NCBI GenBank assembly: GCA_013399855.1
Contig: VXAY01005956.1
Span: forward strand, 1,595,319-1,659,318
DNA: 64,000 nt
Source of the DNA: Oxyruncus cristatus
Lineage: Eukaryota; Chordata; Aves; Passeriformes; Cotingidae
Direction: 5' to 3'
The stretch's first letter is position 1. Every line of letters starts with the position of its first letter. The position numbers were made by a program, and so were the translations under genes. Positions 26,001 to 38,353 of the stretch are shown in pieces. Under the pieces are notes generated by a model, which was not told the DNA's origin, searched no databases, and saw only the letters and a program-made list of their open reading frames with translations.

Positions 26001-29000
26001 CCTGCTCATATAGGTGTTTACAGTTCTTACAGACAAGCTGTAGAATTTAGTTGCCCTTTTTATAATACTATGACGGGTAATTTAATCCCAAGTCACTCAC
26101 TACCTGTCCCAGTGCCAGAAAACAAAGATGTAGCTACATTAATAAGAAGCACAGCACAGCAGAAGTCCATCAGTGGAGAGAGTTGGTGCCAAGAAGCCAG
26201 AGAACACAAGGTGCGGATCTTGGGGAGAAAGGAGGAGAGAGAAGGGGCTGTGTGGCACTAGAGTGACTTCTCCTGAGCACCAGAGAGCATCTCGAGCACA
26301 GGCATCCCTGCAGAGCTTCTCTGGTAGTTCTTTAGTTCATGTACCCTGAGACGACTCCTCAATGAACCAAAGAGCAGCGACTGGGGAAGATCAGATTTGC
26401 TTCCAAAGTGTGCTCCTCAGATAAACTAAAATGCTAAGAGAAAGGCACTCTTTTTCTTTCTAGCACCTGGCTCTTGTAACCAAGCTAAGTCAATAGTGAT
26501 ACGATATTACTGATTTAGCTATATCATTTAGCATCTGAAATCTGGTTGCTTATCTGAGGGCTTCATTATAGCTAAAACACTGGGTCTGAAAAAGTGGGAT
26601 GAAAATGATAAGTAAACAGGCCATCTCTCACAAAATCTGATACTTGGGACTAGGGATTTATAGAAAGTAGAACACTAATAAAAGAAAAACATTATTATCA
26701 AAATAAATCAAATATATTCAATATATCAAAGTATATTAAAAACTGTAGCAAACAATTTTCTTGATGAAATGCAGGTGCAGTTACATCTTAATAAAATGTG
26801 TTTACGAAACCAGCATTTGCAAATTCTAATTTTTCTTCTCCTCTGAAGAGCAATACTTCTCTGTACCTCTGCTACATTCTACTCTTTCTTGCAGTCCTAA
26901 ATAAGTCTTATTCAGATTGATCATTTATGGCCCAATTTTGTTTCTTCTAATCAAAATCAGAAAGCCTTAGTCCTCATGTGGAACTGGTGGGATTACCCAC
27001 AGCAATCACAAGAGAGTTAGACAGATCTAGCCTTTACCATCACCTCTGCATCCCTTGGAGAAGGATCTGCTTCTCAGTCTGGTTTACTTTGTTTATCTTT
27101 AGTGCAGAGAATTGGGTATTCTATGTTCCAAGGAACTGGCAAGAACCAGTTTATCACTACACAGAGGGGAAAAAGCAATAGCACTTGTATGTAAAATTTA
27201 GTGGGATTTAAATGAACTTGTTTGTATTCAAAATGCAGAAACTCGCCCAGTGCAGCCCCTTCTCCATTCCACTCTGCACAGACATTTTCTATCCGGTGGT
27301 GGAAGAAATAATTTGTTATTATGAAGAAAATGTCAACCATCGGCACAGACAATGCATATCCCCTCTCTGGCTTTTTGCAACTCCACAGACTTTAGCAAAC
27401 TTCATTGGTCAAGTTTTGCTTTCAGAAATAGTGGCAAAGCTCTAAATCCCTTATTCGCAAACCTGGATCTGCAAACCATTTGGGGTCCATGACACCACAG
27501 TGCGTGGTCCTTGCCATAAAACCACATTAAATGGTGACCTTTGTGATCATGGGACCGTGGAGCAAATGATGTGGCTGCTGGAATAATTGTTTCAAATGAA
27601 AAGTACTCTTTTCAGTATTTCCCTAACTAAATTTGTGCCATATTTCATGTCAATGTGTAACTGCATGTGTTGGCGGTAAGGGAAGATGTTACAATCTCTC
27701 TTCATTCCAATGCAAAATAAACTGTGAACTTTTACTTCACAAGGAAACTGCTAAAGAAAGCTACTCCTAGATGTAAAGAGAGGTTCAAAATTAACCATGT
27801 TAAAGTGTAAGAGTAGCATGTACTGGTATTAATAACATATTTGAGATGTTTTTAGTTTCTGATGACATGAAAGTTAGGGTTTCGTGGCATGAAAAAGGAT
27901 TAAACTGAGTTAAGGTTACTGACCAGGACGTCAAGCCTTCATTCAGGGTGAACTCCAAGTAATAAAATCCATATCCTGACTCCCCCAGGTGACCTGGGGA
28001 TCCTGACGGTTTTTTAAGTTTACAAAGTACATGTTAGTGTTTTAACGTGTTTAAGAAAGAATTATCTCACTGTTTATATTTAAAATCCGGGCAAATGTAA
28101 ATGGATGCCTGGGTATTTACAAACAGCAGAAGTAATTGCCAGCTTGTCTTGTGGATTTAAGTGTCACAGCTTGCAGTTCAGTGAAATATAACCCAACGAG
28201 TTTACACATCTGGGGGATATAACAATGGGAAATCATTCTGAGGAAGTGTGCAAGGGAAAGCAGCATGTATCAACTGAAATATGTTTAGACTGGCAGGATT
28301 AATTGGCACTATTAATGGGGATTGAGGTTTAGAGACTATGATCACTGACTTCTCTCAAAGATCTTTGCAAATCCAAGCAAAAACAGGCTCATTAGCCTGG
28401 AAAGTGACTGAACCCATACTTATCTTGCCTCTTCCTCCCTCTACTCCCCAAACCTTTTCTTTATGCTCAGTGTTATTCGTCAAACAGCTCCTTGAGCAGC
28501 ACCCATAGAAAAAAATTCAAATCAGCACCTCCCTTCTTTTTAACATCCCCACCCCGGATGTACACAAAATCATCCCCACCAATGTGAACACGGGAGATCA
28601 AACCTGAAATGAAACCCCAAGAACCCTCTTGGAAGTGGCTTCTACATATTATTTTGTCATGAGAAATGACAGTCACTCCCTCCCTGGAAAAAGAAACAGG
28701 TACTTTGTGGGGCAACCATCCTCAGTTGGGAGTTTGGTACCTATAATATGCTACCATAGATATCTCTACCTGCCTCATGTGTGTTAATTTAATAGTATGA
28801 ATCCTGTTCGTTCCATTTACATACCTAACCAAATTTATGCTATTCTGCTGCTCTTAAGACTCAGCATGAGAGAATGGAAAACAAACTTTGCAATGACCCA
28901 GCAGGAACAGCAAGGCAAAAGTGAATTCTTCTACTCTCAACAGGAGACCTGGTGTTGGTAGTTGCTACATCATCCTGATTTTCAAAGGAAAAATTTTAAA

Positions 29001-30000
29001 ACTTCCTTTGGCCTGAGATGAAACTCTCAATTTTTAAACTGTTTTTCTCTCGCTTTATTAGACGAAGGAACAATTCAATGTTTCTTTTAAAATGGGAAAT
29101 GGTATCACTCTCTCTGCTGTAACAAAAGCCTAGTTTATATTGGTTTATTGCCCAATTTTTAAATGCACATTGCCACAGCATTTCAGAGGAGTGTATTTAC
29201 ATTTACCTTTCTAAAACACACAGTATATTATGTTGCAATTAAAAGCCCACAAACTCAATCTGATATTTCTTCACTAATTTATTCCCAAGCCAATATGTAT
29301 TTTAATGTTCCAAACTGTTGCTAATTAACACATGGAAATATTTTAACATGGATTTTGATTAATTCCATTTAACAGTCTAACCAGTGCTAAAGCATATGTG
29401 GTATGTCATTTCTTTCTTTTGAGGAAGGCATTGGCATTAAATCTTTCAATCTTCCTGAGCACCAAATGCTAATTTCAGGAAGATTAAATAACAGACTGCA
29501 GCTACAGTTTCCTTTCTTTACTTCCCAGAAGGTGAAATGAACATATTTATGTGGGAGGAATTTCTTTACTGCACAAGCCAAAATACAGAAATTAGATTTT
29601 TTTTTCTCCCAACACTGCTAATACACCAGCAATCGCTTGCCAACTAAATAACTTTAACCTATATCTGCAGTTCATGGAGCGTTGCCAAGTTATGTGTTCA
29701 ACTTTCTTTCACTCTGTTTTTTTTTTTTTATTAAAGTATTCCCATATGATGTTTTCACTTGCAGCTCCTAGACGCTTTTCCATACTTGAATCAGAGACTA
29801 CCAGCTTATAGGGGGGGTGGCTCTGGCCATAGAGCCACAAATGCTCATGTAAGACCCTCCTCTGATTTTCACACTTTGAAGGTATGTTATAAATATGAAT
29901 CCTATTGTGTTGCTGTAATGGTTTAACTCTGAGTGTAACTCTGCATGTCAACGAACCAAAGCACACGAAGCACCCAGAGGTGTGTCTGTGAGCAAGCACC
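20001..30000. other. AFF2 intron 3, central part II
   Basis: AT-rich intronic sequence. It contains an imperfect tandem duplication of about 50 bp (22221-22320), a pyrimidine/C-rich patch at about 23770-24090 and a CT-rich patch at about 24980-25190. Blocks at 20395-20730 and 28060-28330 look like candidate regulatory elements. The open frames present are short and unlike known proteins. No later AFF2 exon was found; I looked for the conserved VEEILREMTHSWP segment expected after exon 3. Confidence 0.55.
22221..22320. repeat. Imperfect tandem duplication, about 50 bp, two copies
   Basis: Both copies carry the block ATCTATTAACCTTA preceded by GAACAC followed by a TTT-containing spacer, and a preceding purine run (GGGAGAGG or AAAGGAGG). 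The copies differ by several substitutions and small indels, so the duplication is not very recent. Confidence 0.75.
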
Positions 30001-33000
30001 TCACGGGTGTAAGAATGCAGGAGGACAGAGCAGGAGCAGGTTCCCTGCTGGATCGCGGGGTAATCACTTGCACATCACACACAGCTGTTCACAGGATGGA
30101 GTTCCATCAGCTTAAGAGCAGTTAAGCACTTCTGCTCTTGCCATCTCCACCAGAAAGGTGACCACACCCACATCCCATAGTTCCTCTTTCCCATATGGTG
30201 AGCCCGGTTTCCCTGTGCTTACATCCACCATCCATCCTCTGCTCTATGTCACCATGTTCCTACTGAAAGCCGAAGCAGAGGTTCACTGTACATTCACGTC
30301 ACACCTGCAGCTCCTCCGTGTCATCCACGCCTCTGTTGCATAAATAACCTTTTCTTCTGATTCTTTCCCTACGTCTTACGTCACTTGTTGTAAATATTCT
30401 CTATAAATCTTCATTCAGCTTGTAATATATGGTGCTGTCCCTCCTCCTTTACCTTTTGGTAGCTGTATTTCTGTCTCGCCTGATAATGTAACACCTCAAG
30501 TGTTTCCTGCTTCATTTTCTACTGCCTCTACAATACCTGATCACACCCTGTACCATTCAGTTGCCCAGATTCCTGGCATTTGCAAGAGAGCATTCCAGTT
30601 GTTCCTTACTGATCTACACCTACCAGATACGGTGAAGTCCAGTTTTCCACTTCACTTAACCATTTTCATCAGGATTAGAACTTTCTTTTCCAAGTCTACA
30701 ATTACACCCACTGATTTTCTTTATGCCTCTTTTTATGCATTTAACAGGTGTGTGTTGGATGCAATGTTTTCATCATATTCACTAAATAAGTGGCACTGGG
30801 AGAAAGTCAATTCAGGCTACTAGTGAGAGTCCCTGCTCTCGTTCAAGAAGCAGAGCTTGTCCTTAGAAGCCCCATGTTCAGTCCCAGAGATGATTCACAA
30901 CAGCTGTCACTGCCCATGCAAAAATGTGTGCACACTCTCCTGCCTGTTGGAAAAAAACATGTGTCTTCTGTGTTCTCAGACTATTTAAAACCTGAATCTC
31001 TTTACAAAGAATAGAAGTTGCGGAAAAAAAAAAATCTGAAAGTTATGACAGGAAAGAGCAGTGAATACATAGGTAGGTTTTTTCAAAGTTACTTTAAAGG
31101 TTGCATTAGATAAATATTTAACGTAGCTGATGGTAAGGTTTACAAATGGCCATTTATTGTAGCACAGAAGGCCAAATGCCAATACCTGAATACCTGCCCA
31201 TCCTGTTCTCAGTATAAGCTCACATGCTTTTCACTCAAGGGCTGATCACAGCCCAGAGTGAAAACACACATCAAATACATGAAAATGGCATTTTCCCATC
31301 TTCTCTTACACAAGCATTCTTTGTTTCACTATTCACAGTAAATATAATATACATATATATATAAAAATATAAATATAATATATTTTTTGAAGCAGGTTAT
31401 GGGCCTGAAAAGTATTAGCAAGTAGTGCAAAGGCTTCAGCTTGGTTACACCTGCTAGGCTGGCCCTAAAAGAATGCCCTTGTTAGCTGACAACTAAGCAG
31501 ACTACCAAGAACACCCTTCCTTATGCATTTGCATGCCAGATGGATGGCTACAAGGTGCTGAAAAATCAGCTCTACCAATTCCTGCTTATTATTCAAAGGG
31601 TACATTACCAGCCCACATGAAGATCACACAACACTTATGGCTTCTGATGTTTTCCCTAAATTAATAGGACAAAGCAGAAAAGATTTAGTTTTAGTTATGG
31701 AAAAGCAGTTATAATGATACTTTTCCACTGGGTATCCGAACAAAAGTCCCCTAAAGGTGAAGAGTAAATACTATAACCCCCTGCCCTAGTCAGATGCACC
31801 AAAGCACTGAGGACCAATCAACAGAATGAGAAACAGGAAGAATGAAGTTTGTTGCCTTCCATTTGATTAAAAAACCTCTGCGAAATTAAACTGCCTACAA
31901 TGACTTTGAGATGTACCAAAGTGACTGTTCCATAGTCATACACCAAATCTATTGTCAGAGTCATGAATACACCCTACAGCCCCCCTGCAGCTGTTAAATG
32001 ATGTCTCCACATCTTTGCTCAAGCCAAACAAATTCTTCTACTGCTCTCCCCGAAGCCTCTCAGGTCATTTTACTTCGTGACATTTCGTAAGATGCCAAAT
32101 GAGACAAGCAGTTGCTTTGGCACTGGGAATTTCAAAAAGGTTTGAAAAAAATAAGTCCCTCTTTAAGACACCACGAGTCTGACTCTTCACAAACAGAGGT
32201 AACTCTAATTTCATTGAGACTTTTTTTTTTCTTCCAGCCAGCAAGACAAAATTAGGACCAGCTTAAAAAACAAAAACCCACTAACAAATGCACAGTGGGA
32301 AAGAAGCTATCAAACCCATCCTTCCCCAAACCAAACACACATGATCAGTTCTTTTAGCCACACCTATTCAAGTGACTTTAGGTAGGTGCCCTGTTCTGAA
32401 ATGCGTTGGTCACAGCAATTCAAAACGTGCTTACTTATGTTTGATTTAAAATACACAAGCTGTCCTCTTGCTATCCCTGGAAAACAGCTTTGCTAGCCAT
32501 TGTCCAGGCCATCGGACAGTAGCCTTCAAAAGGCCACAATAAGAGGTCTTCAGTCGAGTGGTGTCATATGGTCTTCATTTAGAAGTATCACAAGAACATT
32601 ACTTCTCACAGTATTTACAAATTAAAAACATATGGCTGTAACCTCTAATACTGCAAGAAATACTGCTCTTTGGGTTTGTTTCTGGCCTCAGACTTTTGAA
32701 ACATGAACCAAGCAAAGGGATTTCAGCTTAATGTGTGATTCAGCCATTCTTCTTCCAAGCTCCAAGCGTCTGGGGGACAAGCTAAGGCTGGCATTTGAAA
32801 AAAGTGATTTGCCCACAACTATGGTAATGCACTACAGTTGGCAACTAAAGTAACATGTATATCAAAAAGGGGTGGGGCAGGTTAACTAAAGGCATTTACT
32901 TTCCATTTAATTTTTAGGAAAAAAAAAAAGATATTATACAGGCTTTGGTTCCTATAAAGGGTTTTGTAAGTCATATATAAGCCTCTTGCATTTACTATTT

Positions 33001-36000
33001 AGGTTCAATCAATATGGTTATCTACCTGCCAATTTTTCTTGCTCTTTAATGCAGAAAGAGAGCAGCCTTTTTTATAGCTAGCTCAGAAAGCACTAAGCTA
33101 ATCAATACACGCAGCGATAACAGAATGATTTGAAGCACGTAACAGAAGCTTATCACTTCGCAGTATACTGAACCCGTCAAAATATTTTCCTAGAAGTAAA
33201 GTGAAAATAGAAGTTCTCCATTTTTTATTACTTAAGTGGGTGGTGACACAGATGTCGTAGGCCTTCTGGATTTGTTCCTAGCTTTGTACTTTTGGGAAAA
33301 TTTGGTACGTGAGCATTTGCTACCTCGTAGAAACAGGAAGCTGATTCTGTAGCGAGATTTAAAAACTTCTGCCTCGAGAATCAAAAATTATCTCAATTGC
33401 TCTTGATTCCCCACCCCTAAACATTTATTGGAAATCCATGCATTATTCCGGGGAACTGCGCGTAAGGTTTTCCGGGAATGCAGCTTCTGATGTTCCCACA
33501 GACCTTAAAACCCTTTGCTTTACTCAGTACTCTCAGCAATTTGTGTTCGAGCCCAATCTGAAAAGCACAGGCTTTCCTTCAGCCATCACCTGCTGCGTTA
33601 GTCCATTTGAAATAATTTGTAAGCATCTGATTCCTAGAGGTTTAAATATACATGCATGTATCAAGATTCTGGATTTTAAAGCAGCAGAGAGAGGATCAGC
33701 TGTTATTGTGGTCTCTAACCTCTACTTTTTTTAAGAAATGCATAGGATTTAACTGCAGAGTTCTCTTCCAGTGGCAAGTAACAATCATCTGCCATCATAC
33801 AATTTAAGTAGGTGGAATTCTACATAACACAAGAGCTCTTTGTGATATTCCAGGCTTGCCACAATTTACCAAATGTTAAATGCAAGCTCAAAATTAATAT
33901 ATGCATTTGTATGTAAGTATGCATGTAAATACAGACGAAAGAAATGACAGTTAATAAGAAGCAGGAAATAATGTTCACAGCTTAAGCTTTGTTATCATTT
34001 TCTCTATCAGTTTTATCTCCACAGCCATTGTTATCAACTCTATGTCATATCATGAGATCTGCAGGCTTTTCTGCATGTCCCCCTGAACTCACATGACAGC
34101 CCTGTGGCTCCCCAGTTCAGAAAGGTCTGCTTCACAACTTCTGAACCGCAGAGGCTGCCAGGCCTGGGCACTAGTGGTTACACTGGGTGTTGCTCAAGGC
34201 ACCAAGCCATGAAATGTTTTACCTTCACCCTTAGAAAACAATACTGATATGAAAAACAAATGAAAAGGTTAAAAGAAATCAAAAGGCTCACAAAATCACA
34301 AAGAAATCCTTTGGGGAAATAACTAAAAGTCTACTGAGGCTCTGCTGTTCTCTACTGTTTCTCTACCGGAAATGGGCCACGCACGGTACAGTCATGGCTA
34401 GCTCTGTGTGGGTGAGGAAATTTCCAGGGTCTGGAAATCACACAACAGCATCCACTCACAGGCAAGGATTAGTCCACAGGTGTGTAAGAGCTGCTGACTC
34501 TACATCCTGACCCAATCTGGTAGTGTGTGCGTACTTACTGTGAATGTCCACAAACCCAGGAAGCACTAAACCACAATCCATCGCGGAGTGGAGACACGCC
34601 AGCAGCGAGGCATTAACAATGTTGTCTACTCCAGAGGAGCTGAAAGATGGATGGGCATCTCCGAGGGCAGAATTGGGCCCAGTGAATGAGCAAAGATTCT
34701 TAGAGCAACACCTCAAGTGACACAAATTATGTTATAAAATTGATCACTTCCTTACACATGGCAGAATGCTTCCAGGGCACTCAACATCCTATTCCATTAA
34801 GCCATGATAAATGAGACCATATTTCCACGTCAGTCTGAGCACTTCTTTTAAACCTACTAGTTCAAATATTTGCTTACTCATTCCCCTCCCCTGCCTAAAG
34901 ATAGCAAGAACTGTCTTTTTCTTTCCCAAGTTTGCACGTCCTAATGGGTGCCATTGTTTCAGGACCATCACCTAGGCATCTTATTTTTTCACATAATTCC
35001 TCATCTTAAGAACAAGCACAATTTTGAAGGAAATCACTGAAAACTGTTTGGTGTACAATCTCTACTGAATGCGCGCAGCCACTTGAAAAAGTGCACTCGG
35101 AGATACAAGAAAGCCACAGTACAAATTACAGTGGAATTCCTCAAAAAAGTAACTCTCCTGTTGCTAGCTTGAAGAAGATCACCACCACCACCTGGAACAG
35201 TTAAGATGGAAATCTGTGGAGCAGAAGGAAAATTGTTTCAAGCAGATCACTACGGCTCAAGGTGGCTAGGGAAGGTTCATAAATTGATAAGCACCACCAA
35301 AGGATCATAAGCCTCCACATCAATTGTATCAAGATTACAACAGAGCCACTCGCTGCAGTCATTCTGAAAAGGTTATGGGTTTCACAGGTGTGCACTGTCA
35401 GTTCTGATTAAGCTTAAACTAAACCAGTTATCTATAATGTTGGATTGGAAGGAGTTTTATTGCTGAGCGCAAAGTAAATCAAATTCAGGATACACATCTG
35501 TGGAAAAACACAGAGGGCCAAAGTTCACAGTTCGACACAGGCGAAAAAAAATCCAACTCTCCAAACTCTGGAGAAGATTTGCCTGAAAAAGATCTATCAG
35601 TCTGGCTATTGTCCTACGTTCTGTCTCAGAAAGGAAAGTTATTTTGTCACAGCTTTGGGTTTTCTTTCCTTCTTCAAATTATTGTTCGCTCTCACTACGC
35701 AGAGTGCTTTAGCATTATTATCTACGCTCATTTCTAAAGTGCCTAGAGTTTACCACTTTTCTGAATGTAAATGAAATTAATTATACACCTATACTTTTCA
35801 CTACACAGGATATAAACTACAATAGCAACATATTCATAATGTAATTTTTCACCTGTGCAACCAGGAATCTGTCCAAGAACAACGGTTCACACCAGAGGTT
35901 TTTAGAGCTGTGCAAAAAGACTGAGGGTGAAATCCTGCACGCAAACAAACATGGCTAACAACTCAACTGGTTTCATAGTGCCAGGATTTCACTCAGAAAT

Positions 36001-37462
36001 TAAAAAAAAAAAATGCATTCTTAAGAGTTGACACAAATTGCAAAAGGTACACTTTATTTTCAAAAATACGCCGTATTAATGCTGCACTTTGAAGTGCCTC
36101 TGTTGACTCACAGCGTTAATGGATGGTAAGAGTGAAAAAAAGTATTTGCTTTTGCAACATCATTATTTCCTTTGCATGCAATTATTTACTCGCCAAACAA
36201 TGCTAGCGACAAATCACAACAGGCTCTGAAGCCATCTATACCAGCAGATTTTTAACCCAAGGTAAAAATAAACAGAAACATCTGTAAAGTAATCTTGCAG
36301 AAAGCTACGTTTATTAACAAATACATTTTCTAATAAAACACCATCTGCAAGCAGCCCTCAGCTTCCACTTGATATAAATAGGCCTTTTACTGTTTTCAGA
36401 TGCAGTTCCCAGAAAATTATTCCAAGCTCTACTGCAAAACACATCAGTCTTTGTTGCTGCCTGGAATGTTAATAAATAACATCAAGTTTTTAAATAGTCA
36501 AACAAATTATTGGCTTGAAACAATTATTCCAACAGAAAAAGCTGACCTTTTGCAATAAAGTGGTTTAAGAATGCATCGCTTCTCATTCCTAGTATAAAAA
36601 TATTACCAAGCAGGGAAATATTCCGGGGAAAACAGAAAGCTATGAAAAACCCATCTTGCAATTCTGCTCATACACACACTGTACACCCACCTTGCAAAGG
36701 TTACTGCTTCGGAGAAACTCAGAATAAAAGGAGAAGTATACAGAGTATAAATAGTATCCTTATTATACATTTTTGTTTGGAATAGACACGAATATGAACA
36801 AACTAAAATGTTCCTCACAGGACTACTGTACTGACCAGCAATACAGAATTCAACAGCTCGAACTGGTGGTTGTGGAGATTGGGACTGAATCCCAGTAGTA
36901 AGAGCTCTTCAAAATGCATAAAAGCTTCAATGGGCCACATTTTCATAAGCATTATTCAGAACTTAAGTCACATTAATTCCATTAAAAGCAACAGGAATTT
37001 AGCAAACTCTGCAAATAAATTCCTTACTGGCAGGACTGTTTAGCACCACTGAAATTTGAACACTGCCATTTTTCCTTAGAGTTTAAAACAGCAATCTGTC
37101 TGTCAAACTACCTCCTACCTGAGAATGCAAGAGTGAAAATTGCAGATGAACTGAGATATTAAAGTTCCCTGTCCAGAACTGGTATAGCTGGTATACGTAT
37201 ATTACACCCAACAGAGATGTAGCCCTTTAATATTATTCATAAAAAAGCAATGTCAGTATTCCAAACTGTGCTTTAAAAACCACATTAAATATTGCTACAG
37301 GGACTATCACAACAAACTGCTGAAAGAAGTCATGCACATTCTAGAAGAAGGAATGTTTTACACCGTAATTCCAGGAAATGCAACTGCATATTTCCAGAGA
37401 AAAATATTTAGTGAATGAAATACTCAAGCAGTACTAGAGAGAAGGTATTTTAAACCACTTAC
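30001..37462. other. AFF2 intron 3, proximal part
   Basis: Intronic sequence immediately downstream of the exon 3 donor. It is AT-rich, with AT-only tracts near 31340-31385 and an A-rich run at about 32922-32930. The block 36130-36420 is a candidate conserved non-coding element. The longest open frame on the plus strand, 33438-33734, has no recognisable homology or splice context. No RNA gene or mobile element was recognised. Confidence 0.6.
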
Positions 37463-38353
37463 TTCACTAACAGGAGGAATGTTGAGCTTTGGTACTTTGT
37501 TCTTCGAACTAGGTGTGTTCACTTTTCCTTCCAGCAGTGTTCCAAAGGGCTGATTTCCATATCCACTCTCAATTTCAAGGGGGGGTTTCAGTTCAGGTGA
37601 GTCATTGGGTACCTGGTCCTGACCGTCCATAGGCCTGACGTATGCTGTAGGCTTTTGCTGGACCATGCTGTTTTTACAGTGGAGTCCTGGTGGGAAATTC
37701 TGAGTCGAAAGACCATTGTTTGCAGTTAACAAGGAGGTGGAAGGAAGTGGAGAGCCAGGACCATGGCCTACGAACTCAAGCTCTGTGGGCGACTTGGAAT
37801 GACTGTTTTCCTTGTAAGAGTGCTCTCCAGGTGCTGACTTTGCATGAGCATGCCTCCTCGAATGTGAAGATGCTGCCATGGGGTTTGCATCCTCAGTCCC
37901 TCCGCTTTTATGCTGCTCACTCTGGCAGTTATAGAGGTCTTCATACCTGCCCTGGGACTGGTCGTGGGAAGAGCTGTGCTTCGTCCGACTCTGCTGACCA
38001 CCGGATTGGCTTGGCTGGGCCCCACTAGAGTTGTGACCACCACGGGACCAGTCTGTCCTCGACTTCCTGCTGCTCTGGTGACTGTGTAGCAAAGTAGAAT
38101 TTGATGACAGTGAAGAAGGAGGAGGCATTGATGTCGATGAGTTGCCGCTGATCTGATGAGATGGGATCATCCTGTTTCTCGGTTCTGGAAAAAAGTTCTG
38201 TTCATTTTTGTCAATGGGCGTCTGCGGGACAGAATTCTTTGGGATTCCTACAAGGTGGCTCTGGTTGGAGTGGTTAGTTAACAGATCCTTCATCTCATCA
38301 TAATTTCCCAATGTGTTCTGGACACGGTTTGCAAGGGCGTCGCCTTTATTTGT
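37463..38353 (-). CDS. AFF2: AFF2 (FMR2) coding exon 3, large internal exon
   Basis: This exon encodes 297 in-frame residues of AF4/FMR2 family member 2, a nuclear RNA-binding and transcription-elongation scaffold related to AFF1, AFF3 and AFF4. It opens with TNKGDALANRVQNTLGNYDE, the family signature that follows the exon 2 LFGEPYK motif; NHSNQSHLVGIPKNSVPQ and QQKPTAYVRPMDGQDQ later identify AFF2 rather than AFF3 or AFF4. Exon residues about 69-174 are rich in Ser, Gly, Gln and His and look disordered. The PTAYVRPMDG block is at 235-244 and a GTLLEGK block near 271-277. The acceptor is a T-rich tract ending TTTTAG just above 38353; the donor is GAA|GTAAGT just below 37463. The length, 891 nt, is a multiple of three, so both flanking introns are phase 0. 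The open frame runs past the donor to a stop at about 37424, but that tail is intronic. In AFF4 the start of this segment is part of the cyclin T1 contact region; equivalence here is inferred from homology. No frameshift or internal stop is seen. Confidence 0.97.

Noticed and set aside
28473..28715. 80-codon minus-strand frame with Gly-Gly-Asp motifs
   Set aside because: I considered a retroelement remnant, but no family signature could be confirmed and there is no splice context.
37424..37462. C-terminal extension of the exon 3 open frame
   Set aside because: It follows a consensus GTAAGT donor and matches no AFF2 protein sequence, so it is intronic read-through.
1..37462. Search for AFF2 exon 4 (VEEILREMTHSWP segment)
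   Set aside because: No minus-strand sequence encoding this segment was recognised by eye, so the exon is presumably below position 1. A tblastn would settle it.
37690..38028. Antisense 112-codon frame across AFF2 exon 3
   Set aside because: It is the shadow of the real minus-strand exon, as is the other frame at 37768-38043.
38309..38311. Apparent start codon of the exon 3 open frame
   Set aside because: The codon is TTG and encodes the Leu of NTLGNYDE in the middle of the AFF2 reading frame. Translation does not start here, and the true exon begins at 38353.
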